From Magicicada septendecula (Eukaryota > Arthropoda > Insecta > Hemiptera > Cicadidae): a stretch of 64,000 nucleotides of DNA. This document shows positions 57,341-64,000 of the stretch, piece after piece. Numbering within the stretch: position 1 is the stretch's first letter; the number at the start of each line of letters is the position of its first letter. The notes below the pieces were generated by a model. That model did no database searches. It was not told the DNA's origin and saw only the letters and a list, made by a program, of their open reading frames with translations. The position numbers and the translations under genes are program-made. The stretch covers positions 690,261,877 to 690,325,876 of the forward strand of contig CM068368.1 in NCBI GenBank assembly GCA_034769895.1. The letters run 5' to 3'.

Positions 57341-60300
57341 AAACACTGGGTATTATAATAATGAGTTGACTAAAAAATATAAAAATAATCGTATCACTGT
57401 AATAGGTTGTAACTACCTTAAGAACATCCGACATGAATTATTGGAAGAGGATGATAATAGTCCCACCAATAACAGTAATAATGAAATCATACATGTAAAT
57501 GCGGAGGTAGAAGGAATCCCCGCCAATTTGATGATTGATACTGGTTCCAACGTATCCATTATAAGTACAACTGAATTGGAGAGAATACAGAGAGAATGCG
57601 GAAGAACATTACCAACGTTGCCATTAAACAATATTATTTTGTTAGGTGCAACCGGCCGACAAAATAAAACAATACGAAGGCAAGTCTCTGCCAGTGTGAT
57701 GAGCTGCGGTATAGCTATAGAAATGGAATTCTTGGTGGCGAGCAGGCTGCCGTTTAATATATTGGTCAGTTGTGATGTGCTCAGGCGGAATTCCGCCATA
57801 ATTGATTTGCGAACCGTGAAATTGTCACTATTTACAGATGGACACACTTGGACGGCTAACTTGGTTGGTAGTGACCAAGTAATTCCTGATAATATCCACC
57901 AACAGATTCGTAAGATCAATTATATACATCCCACTTCTATTATTGAACAGAAAATAGACGATAACGCAAATGAAGACTTATGGTCCCAAAAAATCCAGGA
58001 GATCAGGGATTTCCGGAGCGGTATAACTGGAGAAAAATTGCAACAATACCAAGCGAATAAATTAATTAAAATATACGAACAATATAAATCAGTCTTTTCT
58101 CCCGGTAAAGTAAAAAACTTCCAGTGTACTCTACAGTTCCGAGACACAGTGGACTTTAACCGGAAGTCTTACCCCATCGCGCAATCACGAAAGGAAGCAG
58201 TAAGAGCTGAAATAACAAAGATGATTAACCGTGACATAATAGAGAGTAGCCAATCCCCATACACAAGTCCTATCGTGGCTATTCCTAAGAAAAACGGACA
58301 AGTCCGTTTGTGCCTAGATGCGCGGGAGATTAATAAGATGATTATTAATGACAGGACTTCACCCGGTGAGATTTAAGAGATTTTGAAACGGTTTCACGGT
58401 ACCAAGTACTTTAGTACCTGGGACACGGTGTGCGGCTACTGGCAAGTGGAATTACATCCACAGAGTCGCCAGTATCTGGCCTTTATATTCGAAGGGCGGA
58501 ACTACCAGTTTAAGAGGTTGCCCTTCGGACTGGTGAATTCAGTTGCAGTCTTTGTACACTGCATGGACCAGATACTTGGCCAGGAAGCACTACAGTTCAC
58601 CACCGTGTACGTTGATGACTTGCTAGTGTCCTCAGAAACTTGGGAGGAACACTGCTACCATGTGGAACATGTATTAAGAAAATTAGCTGCGAATAACATC
58701 ACGCTAAAGCTAGAGAAATCTCACTTTATTGCCAAGGAAATTCAATTCTTGGGATTTATATTGAACGACGAGGGAATCTCACCGTCGGCTGAAAAGGTAG
58801 AAGCGATTCAAAACTTTCCCATACCTAAGAATCGAAGGCAATTACAGTTATTCCTGGGACTCTGTAATTACTACCGCAAGTTCCAGGAAAAGTATTCTGA
58901 ATTGACCGCCAGATTTCAGCCGCGACTGTCATCCAAGAATAAATGGATATGGGGTACAGAACAAAATAAGACTTTAACACTGATTAAACAGAAATTTCTG
59001 GAACCAATAATACTTCTCCATCCGGATTTCAGCAAACCATTCTATCTGCATTGCGATGCCAGCGACATCAGCCTCAGCACAACGTTGTATCAAGAGGATG
59101 AGGAGGGCGAACATCTCGTGATCTGCTTTGCCAGTAGAGCATTAAATCAGTGCGAGAAGAATTATCACGTCACTGAAAAAGAGTTGTTAAGTGTAGTGTT
59201 CGCGTGTGGAAAATTCCGCACATACATCCTTGGTTACCCCGTTACCGTCCGGACAGACCATAAGTCCATATCATTCTTAAGGAGATGTAAACTAAGTCAC
59301 GGAAGGTTGACACGGTGGATACTATTACTACAAGAGTATGATCTTAAGTGGGAGTACATCCCCAGAAAGAAGAATGTCGTCGCGGACGTGTTGTCTCGAA
59401 TAGACATTAATAAACAAACGTTCGAGGGGGAAAAGGAAAGTATACTTAAGGTATACCACATTCTGAGTAACAGCGCCGATCTACAATCAATATTGGAAAA
59501 CCTGAGCACACACCAACAAGCAGACCCGAAATTACAATCCATTAAAACAAGATTGGAAGCAGGGGACGAGACTATCGCCCGATATTATAAAATACACAAC
59601 GGTATACTATTTATACAACCATCTTTAAAGAAGGAAGAATGGAAAGTTGTCATTCCAACCCATATCAAAAAGGAGATAGTGAATAACTATCATGTTCGAT
59701 ATGGGCATATGGGCGCCTTAAAGGTGATAAAGGCCCTGGAAGAGAGCTGCCACATTAAGGATGTTAATCGGAAGGTCCGAAAGTACATAAAGAGTTGCCG
59801 CATTTGCCAACTCGTGAAGTCCAATAACGAGAAAAAGGAAGGGCAAATGATTCCAATAACATCTCAAGCGAAGCTAGAAAAAGTATTTCTGGACATCTGC
59901 AGGCCATTTCCCCGCAGTGGGGGCCATCATAGATACAAGTATCTAGTCACCGTGATGGACCATTTCACGAAGTTCATCAAGCTATACCCAGCGAATCGGG
60001 CGACTATAAATAAAATTCTCGACATCTTAACCAACCAATACTTCCCAAACATCGGAAAACCAGTTTCGATCATCACCGACCACGGAACCCAGTTCAAGGG
60101 GAAAAAATGGCGGGATACATTACTGTCGATGGGGGTTCATACCTATAAAACCTCGGTATACCACCCGAGCAGTAACCCGGCAGAAAGAGTATTGCGAGAG
60201 GTGGGGCGAATTTTACGTACGTATTGCCACGATCAACAAAGGAGGTGGCAAGAATATCTAGAGGCCACAGAAGAATTCCTCAACCTGGCATACCACCCAG

Positions 60301-60692
60301 CAATAGGAATTACCCCATACTCCGCCATGTATGAAAGACAACCCCCAAGGGAGATCGAAGAAATATTGGAGTTCCCGAGAGAAAATAAATATATTTTTAA
60401 TAAAATTAAATTTTATAATAAGGTGGCCGAAGACCAGGAGAAAAGGCGGATTAAATATAATAAAGGGATGGGTAAGATAATTACCTATACCATTGGTGAG
60501 AAAGTTTTATTAAAAAATAGGGAGTTACCCAGTTCACTAGAAGAGATAACTAAGAAATTATTACTTTTATACACTGGACCATATATAATCTCCAAAAACA
60601 ATAATAATAACACCTATGAAATTAAGGAGATGGGGTCTAGTAAAATTAAGGGTGTCTATAACCAGGCATCCATGAAGAAATATCATGAATAA
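57291..60692 (+). pseudogene. pol: element C pol: protease, RT, RNase H, integrase
   Basis: A single frame of about 1,130 codons with one break, TAA at 58374-58376, where element A has Glu. Protease: LMIDTGSNVSII. RT: SPIVAIPKKNGQVRLCLDAR, PFGLVNSVAVF, TVYVDDLLVSS (YVDD at 58608-58619), FLGFILNDEGI. RNase H: FYLHCDASDISLSTTLYQ, TEKELLSVVFACGKFR, VRTDHKSISFLRR, NVVADVLSR. Integrase: YHVRYGHMG and CRICQLVK (HHCC); Asp in FLDICRPFPRSGG (element A has ICGPF); Asp in IITDHGTQFKGKKW; Glu in HPSSNPAERVLREVGRI; C-terminal LLYTGPYIISKNNNN matching a GPY/F module. No chromodomain, no env. Apart from the one stop, all catalytic residues are present. Confidence 0.92.
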
Positions 60693-61790
60693 AAATTCAA
60701 AAATAATGTAAGCACACCTTACAAACCAATTATTGAAAGAAACATTTTGGAAATATACTATAATGTAATAATATAAAAAGAATTTTTGAATTAAAAATCA
60801 TGAAAATTCTAAAATAATGTAAGATCAACTTACAAACCAATTATTTGAAAGAAACATTTTGGAAATAATATAAAAGGAATTTAGGAAATAATCATGAAAA
60901 TTCTAAAATAATGTAAGATCAACTTACAAACCAATTATTTGAAAAGAAACATTTTGGAAATAATATAAAAGGAGAGAATTTTTGAATATAATAACAAAAT
61001 TCTAAAATAAGGTAAGATCAACTTACTACCAAGGATTTAAGAAAAACATTTTGGAAATAATAAAAACAAAAGAATTTTTGAAGAAATAGTAAAAATTCAA
61101 AAATAATATAAGAACAGCTTACAAACCAATATTTGAAAGAAACATTTTGGAAATAATATAAAAGGAATTTATGAAATAATCATGGAAACTCAAAAATAAA
61201 GTAAGATCAACTTACAAACCAATTATTGAAGGAAACATTTTGGAAAGAGTATTAAAAGAATTTTTGAATTAATCATGGAAATTCAAAAACAAGGTAAGAT
61301 CACCTTACAAAACATATATTTGAGAAGGAAATATTTTGGAAATATAATATAATAATGAAAATTCAAAAATAAGGTAAGATCACCTTACCAACCGATTATT
61401 TATAAAACACTTTAAGGAACAAAAAGGAATTTATGAAATAATCATGAAAATTCTAAAATAATGTAAGATCACCTTACATACCAAAGATTTGAAAAAAACA
61501 TTTTGAAGAGATAAAAATAAAAAGAATTTTTGAATTAATCATGAAAATTCTAAAATAATGTAAGATCACCTTACATACCAAAGATTTGAAAAAACATTTT
61601 GAAGATATAAAAATAAAAAGAATTTTTGAATTAATCGTAAAAATTCTAAAATAATGTAAGATCACCTTACATACCAAAGATTTGAGAAAGAAATATTTTG
61701 GAAATATAATATAATATAAAAGGAATTTTGAATTGAATAACAAAATTCCAAAATAATGTAAGCACACCTTACAAACCAATTGTTAGAAAA
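60693..61790 (+). repeat. tandem array of about 12 palindrome-bearing units in element C
   Basis: Units of roughly 80-110 bp, each with AAATTC(T/A)AAAATAA, then TGTAAG-ATCAC-CTTACA (6-bp stem, 5-base loop), then ACCAAT/ACCAAAG..TTTGAAA, AACATTTTGGAAATA and an AAAAGGAATTT. The palindrome begins near 60708, 60820, 60914, 61011, 61107, 61200, 61292, 61372, 61460, 61559, 61657 and 61758. It occupies the place where env would be. Confidence 0.88.
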
Positions 61791-62394
61791 AACTATGGTG
61801 AAATAAAAAGAAGAGAATTCATACCATATTTATGGTACTAATACAATATATTTACCATATTTATAAAGGATCATTATGAGATAAATAAAAGAAACAGAAA
61901 TTAGACTTAAACCAAGTAATTCTGAAAGAGTATGATAGTGTCTAATTTCAATAAATAAAGTGTAAAAAACCTTCAATAAAATGATACAAAAGGGAATAAA
62001 AATCAGTGATACGAACATGTTCTAGAACATGGAACAAGTGGAACTAATAAAAACAGAGCAATAAACCAAAAATTTCATAAATATATGCTACTATAAACCA
62101 AAGCCGATTGTAATAAAAAACCAGAAAGGAATAAAGCATTAATAACCAAAAAACTTTATATGATAAGAAAAATTGAAAAATGTACTAATAGAAGAGCTTC
62201 CTACCATGATATAAAATGAAATAACCATCAAGTTAAAGAGTCAGAAGAACAACTGAGATAGGAATATTAAAATCTCTGAGCAATATAATAAGTAAAGTAT
62301 CCAAAGATATTTTTTATATAGTAACAAAAGTGTACTATTCTGATATAATTTTTTAATCTGTCTGTAGATAATTCCAGCAGTATTAATATGTTTT
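61791..62394 (+). other. pol-to-LTR spacer of element C
   Basis: AT-rich, no coding sequence; no envelope-like frame on either strand. Confidence 0.65.
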
Positions 62395-62425
62395 TTGAGC
62401 AGAGATGATTTGCCTCTGTACTCAA
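62395..62425 (+). ncRNA. conserved bulged hairpin in the 3' untranslated region of element C
   Basis: TTGAGCAGAG, nine-base loop ATGATTTGC, CTCTG, bulge TA, CTCAA. Same stem length, bulge position and loop size as the hairpin of element A (10244-10274), with the terminal pair T-A instead of C-G. Confidence 0.65.
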
Positions 62426-62749
62426 ATAAGAAGTGAAGTATTGGACAGCAGAGGAAGTAGCGTACAGTGCCTCTCTGAACTGAACCAGCTCACAAATTAG
62501 GGAAAGGTAGGGAGGAAATATCCCAAGGAGAAAATACTAAGAAGAAATATGAAAATAAAATAATAAATATGAAACTCAGATGACTATTACTATCAAGGAA
62601 GATCAAGTGAGAATGAAAAAGAATATAAGCTCAAATATAAATAAGAAAATTTTTAGAATTGTAAGGAAGTCAAGAATAATAAAAAACTAGAATAATTATC
62701 ATAAGCAATTGTTTCAGACAAAGCAAGTATAGTCTGAAAAAATCACTTC

Positions 62750-62760
62750 TGGAGAAGGGC
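62750..62760 (+). promoter_or_regulatory. polypurine tract of element C
   Basis: TGGAGAAGGGC followed by AATC and the 3' LTR, in line with the PPTs of A and B. Confidence 0.65.
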
Positions 62761-62764
62761 AATC

Positions 62765-64000
62765 TGTAGCATGACAGATATTCCACCAATAATTAATTCA
62801 TTTAAGATCATAAAAGATAATTAAATTACATATACTAAAAGAATGTCAAATGAAATTCAATTAAACTTCAAAGGAAAACACCACTATAAAAGAAAAACCA
62901 TAAGTAAATAATAAAAAATACAACCATAAAAGTCAAAGAAAGAATTAAAGAAAACTCATATTAAAAAATCAGGAGATTACCCAGGAGGTTAGGAGCAGGA
63001 GATAAACAAGAAACCCCAAAATCAAGAAAAAATAATTGTATTAGGAGTAGGTGATAAACAAAATACCCCAAACACAAGAAGAAAGAAGAGTAAGGTTTAA
63101 GAGCAGGTAATAAACAAGATACCCTGAAACCAAGAAAGAAGAGTAAAGTCAGTATCAAATAATAAAGAAGATACTCTGAACCAACCATCAGACAAGATAA
63201 CACTGAGTACCTTGGTTTACCCAAGAATGAACACAAGAAGGAAGACGAGAAGAAAGGGAGAAATAGGATGGAAGAAACACCAGAAAAACCTATTATTAAC
63301 TACCATAAACCCCAAACCAATTGATACAATTAAAGAAAGTATAACATCCCGAAACCCTATAAAATTGTAATTATTTATAAACAAAAGTGTTGTGTAGTAT
63401 GATAAGAAGTGCACCAACTAAAGTTATTATGTGATAAAAAATAAACAAATCTTCACAGTCCATTATGACTAAAGGTCTGGTCTGAGAATAATAAAACTCC
63501 CATATAAGTCAGAACCAACAGTGAAAGTGTACTAGTGTAAGTGTTATGAAATATAATAAACTTCAAGTTGTAGTGTTACTATAACTTAAACTATATGCTA
63601 TAAAACAACTTTTATATTTGATAATTAACAAATAATGAAATATTAAAATGGAAGGTATTTCCAATATTTCATTATTTTAGGTCACTTTGTTATCTCAAGA
63701 CATTCATAGGAATGACAATAACTAAAGTATGGGTGGAAATGTTTACTGTGTAAGGGGATGTTAGATAATAGTAGTAAAATCAGAGAGGACTGGTAATAGT
63801 TTAAGTTTTAATAGAATTAAGAAGTTTAAATGGCTGATATTGTTCAAAGCCATGAACTCCATATTTTAAAAGAGTTCTTATACAATAAGGTTTATATGTT
63901 TAGAGTAAGTTATATTAGTTAAATAACAGCATACATACCAATTAAAATGTTTCAGTATGGATGCTGTATTAATTTACAAATGAGTTAAATGTATGTTAAA
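62765..64000 (+). repeat. 3' LTR of element C (first 1,236 bp)
   Basis: Matches 51835-53070 essentially base for base; truncated by the window end. Confidence 0.95.

Larger units (their letters stand above)
51835..64000 (+). mobile_element. element C: Ty3/Gypsy-like LTR retrotransposon, 3' LTR cut by window end
   Basis: Plus-strand element with LTR, PBS, gag, protease-RT-RNase H-integrase, PPT and the start of a second LTR. The interior is 7,716 bp (55049-62764). Proteins match element A at high similarity. The two LTRs agree in all but about one of the 1,236 comparable bases (T/A near 52033 against 62963), so insertion was recent. Gag and pol nonetheless carry several breaks. No envelope gene. 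Confidence 0.92.

Noticed and set aside
60693-61790. CRISPR-like array of regularly spaced palindromic repeats
   Set aside because: Spacer parts are themselves repeated rather than unique, and the array lies inside a eukaryotic retrotransposon; there are no cas genes.
60693-62764. Envelope gene downstream of pol in element C
   Set aside because: No open frame with a signal peptide, furin-like site or membrane anchor; only repeats and hairpins.
1-64000. tRNA or rRNA genes
   Set aside because: No cloverleaf-like T-arm and anticodon arrangement or rRNA-like stretch was noticed by eye.

Overview
The window is a piece of an AT-rich animal genome, almost certainly an arthropod and most likely an insect. 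It holds insect-type Ty3/Gypsy-like LTR retrotransposons, a TTF/DUF4371-type hAT transposon, a Penelope-like (PLE) GIY-YIG fragment and the tail of a non-LTR retrotransposon with a (GAT)n end. I see no bacterial-style operon, no tRNA or rRNA and no convincing host gene. About 6.3 kb on the left is low-coding sequence; nearly everything else is mobile DNA nested inside mobile DNA.

Layout. 1-6298: anonymous AT-rich sequence with microsatellites, a tandem repeat and one promoter-like patch. 6299-6786: degenerate 3' end of a LINE. 6787-48063: one minus-strand Ty3/Gypsy-like element (here called A) with 3.2-kb LTRs, stretched from about 13 kb to 41 kb by three insertions. These are a hAT transposon inside the integrase region (12399-16339, 8-bp target duplication), a giant inverted-repeat (foldback-like) element inside the 5' LTR (21026-42246, 7-bp duplication, arms of about 3.55 kb), and a 3.04-kb solo-LTR-like insertion in the same LTR (43595-46634). 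The foldback element itself carries a non-autonomous LTR element (E, 31419-38878, 1,143-bp LTRs, TSD TGGT), a PLE fragment and hAT relics. 48085-51834: element B, a related long-LTR retrotransposon, with the unusual order PPT - LTR - PBS - gag on the minus strand. 51835 to the window end: element C (plus strand), a third relative with a 3,214-bp 5' LTR and a nearly identical 3' LTR cut by the window edge.

How the parts work together. A and C encode a coiled-coil-rich Gag with an Asn-rich tail and no CCHC knuckle, then protease, reverse transcriptase, RNase H and integrase. In both, Pol lies in the -1 frame of Gag and the overlap contains the slippery heptamer TTTAAAC followed by a bulged hairpin. 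The stem sequences differ between the two copies but the shape and a CGCCAG loop motif are kept. Between pol and the 3' LTR there is no env; instead C has a dozen palindromic tandem repeats (A has degenerate ones), and both carry a 31-nt bulged hairpin with a compensatory base-pair change. These two RNA structures and the giant foldback element are the most novel-looking features. All Ty3-like copies seen here carry stop codons or frameshifts, so none looks able to make its full protein set, although C must have transposed very recently.

All family names are from motif recognition by eye; no database search was possible.
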